The notes below the pieces were generated by a model that made no database searches, was not told the origin of the DNA, and was given only the letters and a program-made list of their open reading frames with translations. This document shows, piece after piece, positions 14,765 to 22,041 of a stretch of 22,041 bases of DNA (position 1 is the first letter of the stretch; each line of letters begins with the position of its first letter). This DNA is from JACVCK01 sp041940385 (GTDB lineage Bacteria > Planctomycetota > Phycisphaerae > Phycisphaerales > UBA1924). Location: NCBI GenBank assembly GCA_041940385.1, contig JBGTSD010000049.1, positions 1-22,041 of the forward strand. The letters run 5' to 3'. Position numbers and translations under genes: made by a program.

Positions 14765-16150
14765 TCAGACCCGATCGCGGCCCCCGCCGTTGGCTCCGGG
14801 GCCAAAGAGGATCATGTTCTTGCCGTGGCTCTTGCTCTCCATCGCCAGGGCGTCCGCCCGCGCGATGAGCGTCTCGGGGTCCTGCGCGTCCCAGGGGAAC
14901 GTCGCCAGGCCGCCCGACACCGAGAGCATCCCGGGCGCATCCGAGCCCAGCTTCGGGAAACGGCGGTTCTGCACCTGACGCTGGAATCGCGCCGTGAGCG
15001 CCGAGATCGACTGCGGATGCCGGCTCGACGGGTCGCGCGGCCCGTCGGGCTCGTAGAACACCACCGCGAACTCATCGCCGCCCACGCGGCAGACGCGATC
15101 GCACGGACGCACCACCGAGCGCAGCAGCTTCGCCACCTCGCGCAGGATGTCGTCCCCCGCCGCGTGCCCGAAGCGGTCGTTGAACTGCTTGAAGTTGTCG
15201 ATGTCGAACGCCAGCAGCGACAGCTCGTGCCGCCGCTCGCGCGCCTCGGCCACCTTGGCCGGCAGGAACCGGTCGAAATACCGCCGATTCCACACGCCCG
15301 TCAGCGGGTCCGTGAACGCCGCCTGACGCAGCTTGTTCTGCTGCTCGCGCAGCGCGAGCCAGTGGCTCATCCATTCCGCGCATCGCGGCAGCGCGCCCGA
15401 CGCGTCCTCGCTCGAGACGATCCAGCCGTACGTGCGCCCCCGATGCTCCACCGGGAACGCCGCGCGGCCCGGCGCCGGCTCCGGCGCATCATGCTCGGGG
15501 TGGAACGACGCCGTCTCGTCGCTGAGACGACGGCGGATCTCGCACACGCACGCGTTCAGGATCTCCGCGCCCGACAACGCCGCGCGCAGGATCGGCAGGT
15601 CCGGCTCGCACTCGTGCGAACTCTGCGGCGCCGGGGCGCTCGAGCGTGCGATCGCCACCGGCGGCACATGCGGCCTCTCGACCTCGCGCTTCGGTTCGGT
15701 CTTCGCCGTCGGCGCCGGCGTTTGCGCCGCCTGTGCGGCCGTCGGCGTCGCGCGATCCGGCGCCTTGCCGTTCACGATCCGGCGCAGTTCGGACGCGTCC
15801 AGCCACGCCGGCGCGACCGCGTCGTACAGCCCGGTCGTTTCCGCTTCATCCTCCGCGCCGGCCGTGCCCTGGAGCGCGATCAGGAACGCGCCGGGATCGA
15901 CCCGGCGCAGCGCCGCGATGAACTCGCGCTCCTCCCCCTGCGCCACGGCGCCGCGAGGCGTCACCACCGCCGTCCGGCGCGGCGACTCGTCGTCGATCGG
16001 GTGCGCCAGTTCGCCGACGGCGTCGAGCGGCTCACGCGCCCGGATGAGTTCGATCGTCGAGTCCTTGCGCAGGCGCGACTCCACGGCGCCGCGACCGACC
16101 ACGATCACCCGCAGGTCCGCATCACTGGTCTTCGCAACAGCCCGCGTCAC
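14765..16150 (-). CDS. GGDEF diguanylate cyclase with N-terminal receiver-like region
   Basis: This 461-aa protein probably makes cyclic di-GMP from two GTP. Residues about 12-130 look like a degenerate receiver domain. Residues 131-180 are a Pro/Ala-rich linker. Residues about 183-272 are GAF-like (FPVEHRGRTYGWIVSS). The GGDEF domain starts at DPLTGVWNRRYFD (281-293). It contains FDIDNFKQFND with metal ligand Asp316, FGHAAGD, and the intact signature RVGGDEF (355-361). RPCD at 348-351 is an RxxD inhibitory site five residues before GGDEF, so product inhibition is likely. No membrane helix is visible, so it is probably cytosolic. GTG at 16150 overlaps the upstream stop by 4 nt (GTGA), indicating coupling. 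Confidence 0.9.
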   Translation of the reverse strand: MTRAVAKTSDADLRVIVVGRGAVESRLRKDSTIELIRAREPLDAVGELAHPIDDESPRRTAVVTPRGAVAQGEEREFIAALRRVDPGAFLIALQGTAGAEDEAETTGLYDAVAPAWLDASELRRIVNGKAPDRATPTAAQAAQTPAPTAKTEPKREVERPHVPPVAIARSSAPAPQSSHECEPDLPILRAALSGAEILNACVCEIRRRLSDETASFHPEHDAPEPAPGRAAFPVEHRGRTYGWIVSSEDASGALPRCAEWMSHWLALREQQNKLRQAAFTDPLTGVWNRRYFDRFLPAKVAEARERRHELSLLAFDIDNFKQFNDRFGHAAGDDILREVAKLLRSVVRPCDRVCRVGGDEFAVVFYEPDGPRDPSSRHPQSISALTARFQRQVQNRRFPKLGSDAPGMLSVSGGLATFPWDAQDPETLIARADALAMESKSHGKNMILFGPGANGGGRDRV

Positions 16151-16722
16151 GTTCCGCCCCCCGCGCCGCCGCTGCGGCCTTCGTGCTCGTCCGTCCAGTC
16201 GGACATGAGCATCGTGAGTTCCTCGTCCGTCAGCATCGACGTCGACAACTGCTCCTCGCCCTCGTCCTTCAGCGGCTTGGGCGGCAGGTTGCCGAGCGAA
16301 TCGAAATCACCCGTCAGCCGCAGCGCCGGACGCGCGATCGCGCGCTTCCGCACGATCACCTCCGGCTGCCCCGGCGCCGGCTGGATCGGCTTGGGCTCCG
16401 GCATCGCCTGGAGCCGCGGCTGCACCGTCGAGTCGTACTTCCACACCGGGGTCAGCGGCACGAACCGCGCGATCGACGCGCGGAGGCGGTCCAACCCCGG
16501 AACACGGTGGGGCTCGGTGACGATCAGCGCCGGCGGCTCGTTCGCCGGGTCATCGCAGAGCGCCGACATCGCTCCGTAGATCGATCGGACCACTTCGTAG
16601 GAGATCTGCCGGCGCTGGAGCGAGCGCAATAGCTCCTCCGGCGGAACCGCCCCTCCCGAATCGAGAAGGATGACCGCTCGCAGGGCCTCGGGGGACCGAA
16701 CGCTCTCCGAATGCGTGGGCAT
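16147..16722 (-). CDS. Hypothetical receiver-like protein coupled to the diguanylate cyclase
   Basis: This is a 191-aa cytosolic protein with no confidently recognised family. Residues 14 to about 95 alternate strand and helix like a response-regulator receiver (RAVILLDSG, PALIVTEPHRVPGLDRLR), but the usual phospho-acceptor Asp is not clearly placed. Residues 106-155 are a Pro-rich linker. An acidic C-terminal motif, LSTSMLTDEELTMLMSDW (159-176), could be a short interaction peptide. The next gene begins inside its stop codon (GTGA), so the two proteins are probably made together and may work together. ATG at 16722 is chosen because TAGACT ends 8 nt before it; longer starts are possible but lack support. 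Confidence 0.75.
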   Translation of the reverse strand: MPTHSESVRSPEALRAVILLDSGGAVPPEELLRSLQRRQISYEVVRSIYGAMSALCDDPANEPPALIVTEPHRVPGLDRLRASIARFVPLTPVWKYDSTVQPRLQAMPEPKPIQPAPGQPEVIVRKRAIARPALRLTGDFDSLGNLPPKPLKDEGEEQLSTSMLTDEELTMLMSDWTDEHEGRSGGAGGGT

Positions 16723-16730
16723 CTCTCGGA

Positions 16731-16736
16731 AGTCTA
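16731..16736 (-). promoter_or_regulatory. -10 element TAGACT, probable leaderless start
   Basis: TAGACT on the minus strand ends 8 nt before the ATG at 16722. GAGAG lies directly against the ATG, too close to act as an SD. This would be the promoter of the receiver-like/GGDEF pair, separate from murG upstream. Confidence 0.5.
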
Positions 16737-16838
16737 CATTTCGGCACAGGCGAAGCACGCGCCGCTCCCTCTTTCTGAAAGCCACGGGGCCAGAAATCTC
16801 TCCTCCGACCCCAGTTTCGGCAGTTTCCGGACCCTGAT

Positions 16839-17951
16839 TCAGGCAAAGAGCGAGGAAACGACCGAAAAAGCGCCGTCGGGCGCTCCAAGAGACGCGATCG
16901 CCGTCCTCATCGAGGATCTCGCGTGCTCGTCCCCCAGCAGACGGATGAGCGACGTGCCCGCATGGCGCAAGTTCTCATCGGCGTCGATGTGATCCGTTTC
17001 GATGATCGCGCCGCCGGCGTCCGCCATCGGCGAGGCGTTCGCCCGCTGGTGCTGATCCTTATGAAACGGGTAGGGCATGAAGACGCACGGTGTGCGGCTG
17101 GCCCACGCCTCGCCCACCGACCCGGCGCCGCAGCGCGACACCGCCAGCTCCGCCGCGCCCCACGCGTCCGCCATCTGCTGGCAGAACGGCACGACCACCG
17201 CCGCGACGCCGGCGCGCTGGTACGCGTCGATCAGCATCTTCTCCGCCCCGGCGCCGCACTGGTGGAACACCTGCCACCCGCGCAGCGCCTCCGCGTGTTT
17301 CTCGACCAGCGCCGCCATCAACTGGTTGATCGTCCGCGCCCCCTGGCTCGCGCCGGTCACGAAGAGCGTCGGCGCGTCGGGCTTCAATCCCAACCTCCCG
17401 CGGCACACGCTCGGCGGGTCGTTCGGCATTGCCGCGCGGCGAACCACCGGGCGAATCCGCTTCCATTCCGTCGGGACCGTGGGCCCGTCGGGGCTGAACA
17501 CGAGGTCGCTGCGCTTCGCGAGCAGTCGGCTCGCCTTCCCCGGCACCGCGTCGAGATTCACCAGCGCCGTGCGCATCCCCACCCGCCTCGCCGCGCTCGC
17601 GGCGGGCGGGCAGACGAATCCGCCCAGCGAAACCAGCCACGCCGAGCGCGCTTCGGCGCCGCGCAGGGTCTCGACGATCGCCTCGCGGCTCTCCCGCACC
17701 GCGCCGGGCCAGCTCAGGGCGAACTTCGCCAACCGTTTCGGATGCGCCCCGAACGGCGCCGCGCTGATCGGTGTGAATTCGACGTTCTCGGCGCGCAGGA
17801 TCTCGCTGTCGAGCGGGCGCGTCGAGCAGAGGAACCGGCATCGCGCCCCGGGATCGCGCTCGCGCACCTGCTCCGCGATCGCCAGCGCGGGATAAATATG
17901 CCCGCCCGTGCCGCCCCCGGCGAACACGAAGACGCGCGGCGAAGTCGGCAT
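16839..17951 (-). CDS. murG: UDP-GlcNAc:undecaprenyl-PP-MurNAc-pentapeptide GlcNAc transferase
   Basis: This 370-aa peripheral membrane glycosyltransferase (GT28) turns lipid I into lipid II in peptidoglycan synthesis. FVFAGGGTGGHIYPALA (8-24) is the N-terminal glycine-rich loop. LVSLGGFVCPPAA is the acceptor-side loop. FVTGASQGARTINQ (197-210) is the second glycine-rich loop. SRCGAGSVGEAW (272-283) with Glu281 and PYPFHKDQHQRANA (293-306) bind UDP-GlcNAc. Length is normal for the family. ATG at 17951 is preferred over GTG at 17954 because GGGAG (17959-17963) is then 7 nt away. It follows ftsW with a 19-nt gap, the gene order seen in many dcw clusters; murC, which often follows, is not here. 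Confidence 0.95.
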   Translation of the reverse strand: MPTSPRVFVFAGGGTGGHIYPALAIAEQVRERDPGARCRFLCSTRPLDSEILRAENVEFTPISAAPFGAHPKRLAKFALSWPGAVRESREAIVETLRGAEARSAWLVSLGGFVCPPAASAARRVGMRTALVNLDAVPGKASRLLAKRSDLVFSPDGPTVPTEWKRIRPVVRRAAMPNDPPSVCRGRLGLKPDAPTLFVTGASQGARTINQLMAALVEKHAEALRGWQVFHQCGAGAEKMLIDAYQRAGVAAVVVPFCQQMADAWGAAELAVSRCGAGSVGEAWASRTPCVFMPYPFHKDQHQRANASPMADAGGAIIETDHIDADENLRHAGTSLIRLLGDEHARSSMRTAIASLGAPDGAFSVVSSLFA

Positions 17952-17970
17952 CACTGGTCTCCCGGAATGC

Positions 17971-19155
17971 TTACGCCGCGGCGAGTTCCCGCTCGTCCGA
18001 CCACGACGGCTGCGTGAACCGGTCGAGCGAGATCAGGAGCCCCAGCGAGAACGCCGTGAGGATCCAGCCCGTTCCGCCCGAGGACAGCAGCGGCAGCGCG
18101 ATCCCCTTGGTCGGCCCGAGCCCGGTCACGACGCCGATGTTGATCACCGCCTGGATGCCGATCGTCGAGAGGACGCCGACGCCCAGCAGGCGCGAGGCGC
18201 TCGCCGCGTCCGGCAGGCGGCGGATGATCGCCCACCCGCTCCAGAGGATGCCCAGGTACAGCGCGATCACCAGCGCCGCGCCCGCGACGCCGAGTTCCTC
18301 GCAGATCACGGCGAAGAGAAAGTCCGTGCGATCCTCCGGCAGATAGCCGAACTTCTGGAGCCCGAACCCGAGCCCGCGCCCGAAGACCTGCCCGTTCGCC
18401 ACGGCCACCATGGACTGGATCATGTGGTACCCCGAGCCGTCGGGGTCCTGGTACGGATCAAGGAAGGTCACCAGGCGCTGCATGCGGTAGGGGCTGGTGA
18501 TGACCGCCGCGACGATTCCGAGGATTGCCGGCGGCGCGAACGCCGCGAGATGCACGATGCGCGCGCCGGACGCGATCAGGACCACGCCGCACGCCGCGAG
18601 CATCAGGACGCCGGTGCCCAGGTCCTCCAGCGTCACCAGCGCCGCGGGCAGGCCGATCAGCACGAGCGCCGGCAGCAGGCGCGAGAACTTCGCCATCCGC
18701 TGCGGCCCCTGCCACGCGCAGTACAGCGCGAGGATCACCACGATGCTCCACTTGGCCAGCTCGCTCGGCTGCAGGCTCCCCGCCAGCGGCACGTGGATCC
18801 ATCGGCTCGAGCCGTTCACCGTTCGCCCGAGACCCGGGACGTACACCAGCAGCAGCCACGCGCACAGCGCGCCGACCGACACGACGAAGAAGGGGTGCAC
18901 CGACCCGAACGACCACCGACGGTCGGGCGAGCCGAGCCGCTGCCCATCGACGAGCTCGAGCGTCCGCAGCCGCGCCGCGACGACCATGGCCAGGAGCGCC
19001 AGCGCCATGTACGCGGTGGACCGGGACAGCACGATGGTCTTGAAGGTCACGGCCTGCTCGTCCTGCACGCTCATCCCGGCGGAGGACACCATGACCACCC
19101 CGATGCACAGGAGGCCAAGGACGCACAGCGCGATGATCTGACTGGGACGCGGCAT
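17971..19155 (-). CDS. ftsW: SEDS-family lipid II polymerase / cell-division protein FtsW
   Basis: This 394-aa multi-pass membrane protein is of normal FtsW length. NGSSRWIHVPLAGSLQPSEL (114-133) is the conserved SEDS block. GYHMIQSMVAVANGQVFGRG (242-261) and YLPEDRTDFLFAVICEELG (271-289) follow. The latter contains Asp278 at the place of the proposed catalytic Asp, with Arg where many homologues have His. PLLSSGGTG (355-363) is the C-terminal motif. It polymerises glycan strands from lipid II at the division septum together with a class B PBP. FtsW rather than RodA is chosen because murG follows directly. ATG at 19155 has only a weak purine stretch upstream. No clear promoter is visible. Confidence 0.93.
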   Translation of the reverse strand: MPRPSQIIALCVLGLLCIGVVMVSSAGMSVQDEQAVTFKTIVLSRSTAYMALALLAMVVAARLRTLELVDGQRLGSPDRRWSFGSVHPFFVVSVGALCAWLLLVYVPGLGRTVNGSSRWIHVPLAGSLQPSELAKWSIVVILALYCAWQGPQRMAKFSRLLPALVLIGLPAALVTLEDLGTGVLMLAACGVVLIASGARIVHLAAFAPPAILGIVAAVITSPYRMQRLVTFLDPYQDPDGSGYHMIQSMVAVANGQVFGRGLGFGLQKFGYLPEDRTDFLFAVICEELGVAGAALVIALYLGILWSGWAIIRRLPDAASASRLLGVGVLSTIGIQAVINIGVVTGLGPTKGIALPLLSSGGTGWILTAFSLGLLISLDRFTQPSWSDERELAAA

Positions 19156-19537
19156 GCCGTAGCCCCAAGATCGGCAATCCCGACGTCGCCGGAGCAGAAA
19201 CGGCGGTCGCCACCTCAGAGCCGCGGGCTTAAGCCCGCGCGGGCCGGAACCGCCGCACCATCGCACGCCCGCGCACCCGTTGGCTCCGACGCCCCAACCC
19301 CGTGCCATCGACCGCAGCTCTGGGCGGTCGATGCGGGATGCGCCCCGTCGCCCGAAAGACCGCAACCGCTCAGAGCCGCGGTTGCGGGCACAGGGCCACA
19401 CCCTTCACCGCCGTTCCGCATGAATTGCCCGAACTTCACCGCCCGGAACCGACTACCTCCTTATGGCGTCGGAACAACATTGCGAGGACCATGGCCGCCC
19501 TCGGTCGGACGCGATCGGCGAACCAAGGAGGCGCACC
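19156..19537. other. 382-nt non-coding gap between ftsW and the secreted-protein gene
   Basis: No credible protein-coding gene is seen on either strand. The stretch holds the REP-like hairpin cluster (19214-19387). Its right edge carries the strong SD AAGGAGG (19525-19531) of the gene at 19538. No convincing promoter hexamers were found for either divergent gene. Confidence 0.6.
19214..19387. repeat. REP-like cluster: three CAGAGC(C/T)GCGG copies with hairpins
   Basis: Copy A, CAGAGCCGCGG on plus at 19216-19226, runs into the perfect 18-nt palindrome CGCGGGCTTAAGCCCGCG (19222-19239). Copy B, CAGAGCTGCGG on minus at 19322-19312, lies in a perfect hairpin with arms CATCGACCGC (19306-19315) and GCGGTCGATG (19324-19333) and an 8-nt loop. 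Copy C, CAGAGCCGCGG on plus at 19371-19381, lies in a perfect hairpin with arms CCGCAACCGC (19360-19369) and GCGGTTGCGG (19378-19387), also with an 8-nt loop. B and C in the same orientation share ACCGC-yCAGAGCy-GCGGT. This is the pattern of REP/BIME elements. No RAYT transposase is in the window. Confidence 0.65.
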
Positions 19538-20599
19538 ATGCGCATGCTCACGCTCCTCTTCACCGCGCTGGCGTGCGCCATGTGGACGCCGCGCCTCGAG
19601 GCCGACCCGCCGCTGGACCCTTCCCTGTTCCGGAGCTCGCCCGATCCCTATCCGGGCGTCACCGTCGCGCAACTCGAAGAGATCGTCGAGGAGTTGGAGA
19701 ACGCGGCGGCGCACCCTCCGCTCGGCGCCAGCGCGCGCCCGCGACTCTCCGAACCGATCGATCGACGGCGAGATCCTTTCGGTCACATCTTCATATCGCG
19801 CGGCGGCCTGTACACGCATTGGCGGATCGAGTTCGACGCTGACGTGGAGCTCGAGCGCCTGCGCGCGGCGCAGCCGGAGGTCGACGATGATCGGCGTCTT
19901 CTCCTCGACTGGTATCGGGCCGCGAACAAGGAGCTGCTCCGCCGGACGCAAGCCGTGTACGACGCCCACGGGCTCGGCGACGCTTGGGAATCGGAGCAGG
20001 AGTTCGAGGTGATGTTCCAGCACCCCCTGGAATCTCCGCACGTTCGTGTCGAGAAGTACGGCGTTTCCACTCTCTATCGCACCGACGCCGCACGATTCCT
20101 CGGCGAGCGTCTCGTCAATCTGCGCGATCAGCCCGAGCCCATGGACCCGCCCTCGCCGGCGCCGAATCCCGAGCGTCGATCCATCACGGTCGAGCTCATT
20201 CCCAGGAAAGCGCAGTGGGCCGAGCACGAAACGATCATGGGCGCCATCGTCGTGACGAACACGAGCGGCAAGACCGTTCGGGTCAAAGACTTTGATAACT
20301 TTTGGAACGAGCATGTCCGCATCGCACATGTCGATGGCCGCGGGCTCGATCGGTGGCCTGTCGAGCCACTGCTCTGCGGCGGCACGCGCATCATGGGTCG
20401 TTACACGGCGTGGGGGCCCGGTGAATCGCACGCGACGTACTTCTCTTTCCAGACGAATCCCAACGGCGTCGGCCCGCAATGGAAGGCGCCGCCCGGTGCA
20501 TACAGGCTGGAGTACCTGCCCCACGACTGGTCCGAATTCGTCGATGTGACTGTCAAGAACGCGACGATCGAGGTTGTCCCCGCCGATCACGCTCCCTGA
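19538..20599 (+). CDS. Secreted protein of unknown function
   Basis: This 353-aa protein is not recognised. Residues 1 to about 22 are a signal peptide (MRMLTLLFTALACAMW, cleavage possibly after LEA). The Cys in LAC does not form a canonical lipobox, so a lipoprotein is unlikely. Residues 43-145 include charged helical segments (VAQLEEIVEELENAA, RRLLLDWYRAANKELLRR). Residues about 215-345 look like a beta-sandwich (SITVELIPRKAQW, GAIVVTNTSGKTVRVKDFDN, PGAYRLEYLPHDW), similar in style to domains measuring relative or intrinsic strand packing in periplasmic proteins, but no family can be named. The start is fixed by AAGGAGG (19525-19531), 6 nt before ATG; a longer frame upstream is rejected. 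It converges with purH, 21 nt away. Confidence 0.8.
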   Translation: MRMLTLLFTALACAMWTPRLEADPPLDPSLFRSSPDPYPGVTVAQLEEIVEELENAAAHPPLGASARPRLSEPIDRRRDPFGHIFISRGGLYTHWRIEFDADVELERLRAAQPEVDDDRRLLLDWYRAANKELLRRTQAVYDAHGLGDAWESEQEFEVMFQHPLESPHVRVEKYGVSTLYRTDAARFLGERLVNLRDQPEPMDPPSPAPNPERRSITVELIPRKAQWAEHETIMGAIVVTNTSGKTVRVKDFDNFWNEHVRIAHVDGRGLDRWPVEPLLCGGTRIMGRYTAWGPGESHATYFSFQTNPNGVGPQWKAPPGAYRLEYLPHDWSEFVDVTVKNATIEVVPADHAP

Positions 20600-20620
20600 C
20601 GGTCGCGTCTCGCTCAGACA

Positions 20621-22041
20621 CTAATGCCTGAAATGCCTCACCCCCGTGATCATGCACGTCACGTTGCGTGACCTGCACAGCTCGATCGTCTCCTCGTCGC
20701 GCTTCGAGCCGCCCGGGTGCACCAGCATCGTCACGCCGGCGTCCGTCAGGATCTTCGGGCCGTCGGGGAACGGGAAGAACGCGTCCGACGCGGCGATCGC
20801 GCCCTTGGCGTTCGGGCCCGACTTCTCCACGGCGACGCGGCACGCGCTCACGCGGTCCACCATGCCGCAGCCCTGACCGAAGAGACGCACGCTCCCCGGC
20901 TTGGCGCGGTCCTCGCCGCCGATGGCGATCGCGTTGGAGTTCAGGTGCTTCACCGCCGTCCACACCACGGCCGCCGCGCCGAGACGCTCCGCGCTCGGCG
21001 CCGGGCCCGCGGCATGCGTCCACTGCTCCGTCGAGGCGCTCCGCGTGTCGCGGTCCTGCACGAGGAGGCCCCCGGGGATCGATCGGTAGTCGAGCTTCCG
21101 CGCCGCGGCGCCGGATCGCTCGCCCGTCGCCAGGAGGCGCACCGCCGCCCACCGATTCCGCAGGAACTCCAGAGCGTCCGGCTCGAACGACGACGCGACG
21201 ATCACCTCGAGGAACACGCCCTCGGCGCCGATGCGCTCCGCCGTCGCGAGATCGATGGGACGGTTCACGGCGAGGATCCCGCCGTACGCCGCGAGCGGAT
21301 CGCCGACGAGCGCGCGGTCCACGGCGTCGAGCATGGACGTCGCCGTCGCGGCGCCGCAGGCGTTGCGATGCTTGATCACCGCCGCCCCCGCGCGATCCGG
21401 CGTGAGCTTGCGCAGCTCCTTCACCAGCTCCAGCGCCGCCGCGGCGTCGAGGATGTTGTTGTAGCTCAGCCGCTTGCCGTGCAGCAGCTCGGCGTTGACG
21501 ACGGTCGGCCCGGTGGACGCGGGGTCGCGGTACAGCGCCGCGTCCTGGTGCGGGTTCTCGCCGTAGCGGAGTTCATCGACCTTCTGATGCGCCAGGCGCA
21601 GGACCTCGGGAAAGGGCTCGCCGCCCGTGCCTGCCGCGCCGCCGCGACGCGAGAGATACGACGCGATCGCCGCGTCGTATCCCGCCGTGCGCGCGAACGC
21701 CGCGGCCGCAAGATCCGCCCGCAGCGCGAGCGTGGTCGATCCCTTGGTCTGGTTCAGCGTGGTGACGACGCGGTCGTACTGGTTCGGGCTGCTGACGACG
21801 GCGACATAGGCGTAGTTCTTCGCCGCGGAGCGCAGCATCGACGGCCCGCCGATGTCGATCTGCTCGACGGCCTCGTGGTGCTGCACGTCCGGCTTCGAGA
21901 CGGTGCGTTCGAAGGGGTAGAGATTCACGCAGATCAGGTCGATCGGTGTGATGTCGTGCTCGCGCATCGCCTTGGCGTGCTCGGGGTTGTCGCGGACGCC
22001 CAGGAGCGCGCCGTGCACCGAGGGGTGCAGCGTCTTGACGC
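20621..22041 (-). CDS. purH: Bifunctional AICAR formyltransferase / IMP cyclohydrolase (5' end beyond window)
   Basis: The visible 473 residues cover the last two steps of de novo purine synthesis: formylation of AICAR and ring closure to IMP. The start lies beyond the window; full-length PurH is usually about 510-530 aa, so roughly 50-60 residues are missing. VKTLHPSVHGALLG at the visible start, IDLICVNLYPFE and IDIGGPSMLRSAAKN belong to the IMP cyclohydrolase (MGS-like) domain. LRYGENPHQDAALY, GKRLSYNNILDA, IKHRNACGAA (with the Lys-His pair) and the C-terminal ASDAFFPFPDG and MLVHPGGSKRDEE belong to the transformylase domain. The reading frame is intact to the TAG stop. Confidence 0.95.
   Translation of the reverse strand, partial: VKTLHPSVHGALLGVRDNPEHAKAMREHDITPIDLICVNLYPFERTVSKPDVQHHEAVEQIDIGGPSMLRSAAKNYAYVAVVSSPNQYDRVVTTLNQTKGSTTLALRADLAAAAFARTAGYDAAIASYLSRRGGAAGTGGEPFPEVLRLAHQKVDELRYGENPHQDAALYRDPASTGPTVVNAELLHGKRLSYNNILDAAAALELVKELRKLTPDRAGAAVIKHRNACGAATATSMLDAVDRALVGDPLAAYGGILAVNRPIDLATAERIGAEGVFLEVIVASSFEPDALEFLRNRWAAVRLLATGERSGAAARKLDYRSIPGGLLVQDRDTRSASTEQWTHAAGPAPSAERLGAAAVVWTAVKHLNSNAIAIGGEDRAKPGSVRLFGQGCGMVDRVSACRVAVEKSGPNAKGAIAASDAFFPFPDGPKILTDAGVTMLVHPGGSKRDEETIELCRSRNVTCMITGVRHFRH

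Noticed and set aside
16723..16838. TTTCTG/CAGAAA stem as a murG terminator
   Set aside because: Six base pairs with a 13-14-nt loop and no adjacent T run. Too weak to call.
1..22041. CRISPR array, toxin-antitoxin, restriction or other defence genes, prophage or transposase
   Set aside because: No regularly spaced repeats and no recognisable proteins of these classes were found on either strand.

Overview
The window is GC-rich chromosomal DNA with bacterial gene organisation. It most likely comes from a planctomycete of the Phycisphaerae/Phycisphaerales type. This is an inference from several features together: two large secreted proteins ending in paired dockerin-type calcium-binding repeats, a small PEP-CTERM-like protein, an Hc1-type mini-histone, and a mix of genes with and without Shine-Dalgarno (SD) sequences. 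No 16S gene is present to confirm it. High third-position GC creates many long antisense ORFs, which are not annotated.

Layout. 1-44: 3' part of a tRNA-Lys(CTT). 198-1130 (+): BON-domain protein with a long Tyr/Gly/Gln/Arg-rich disordered region, followed by a hairpin terminator. 1191-3017 (-): CPA-type cation/proton antiporter with a TrkA-N domain. 3058-9928 (-): a secreted-protein block, read in transcription order as a PEP-CTERM-like small protein, an S8 subtilisin-like protease with FN3 and dockerin repeats, a terminator, and a LamG/SGNH-like protein with dockerin repeats. 10202-12237 (+): FAD-dependent oxidoreductase, then a YmdB-family metallophosphoesterase. 12244-12453 (-): small hypothetical acidic protein. 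12621-13817 (+): DegT/DnrJ/EryC1 aminotransferase. 13828-14549 (-): Hc1-like mini-histone translationally coupled to a FabZ-like dehydratase. 14765-16722 (-): receiver-like protein coupled to a diguanylate cyclase. 16839-19155 (-): ftsW-murG. 19156-19537: a non-coding gap with a cluster of REP-like hairpins. 19538-20599 (+): secreted protein of unknown function. 20621-22041 (-): purH, cut by the window end.

No CRISPR array, prophage, integrase or insertion sequence was seen, and no clear new multi-gene system. The most interesting signals are: (i) three copies of a CAGAGC(C/T)GCGG motif in alternating orientation, two of them forming perfect 10-bp hairpins with 8-nt loops, upstream of ftsW; (ii) four genes with no usable SD whose start codon lies 7-8 nt after a TANNNT -10 element, which suggests leaderless transcripts, while most other genes here have an SD; (iii) the coupled mini-histone/FabZ-like pair; (iv) the FUS-like low-complexity BON protein; and (v) the PEP-CTERM-like protein with an extra C-terminal tail.

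How the genes relate: ftsW and murG act on lipid II in peptidoglycan synthesis. The coupled receiver-like/GGDEF pair would make cyclic di-GMP. The secreted block is probably exported and processed at the cell surface. The rest are separate housekeeping or metabolic genes on alternating strands.
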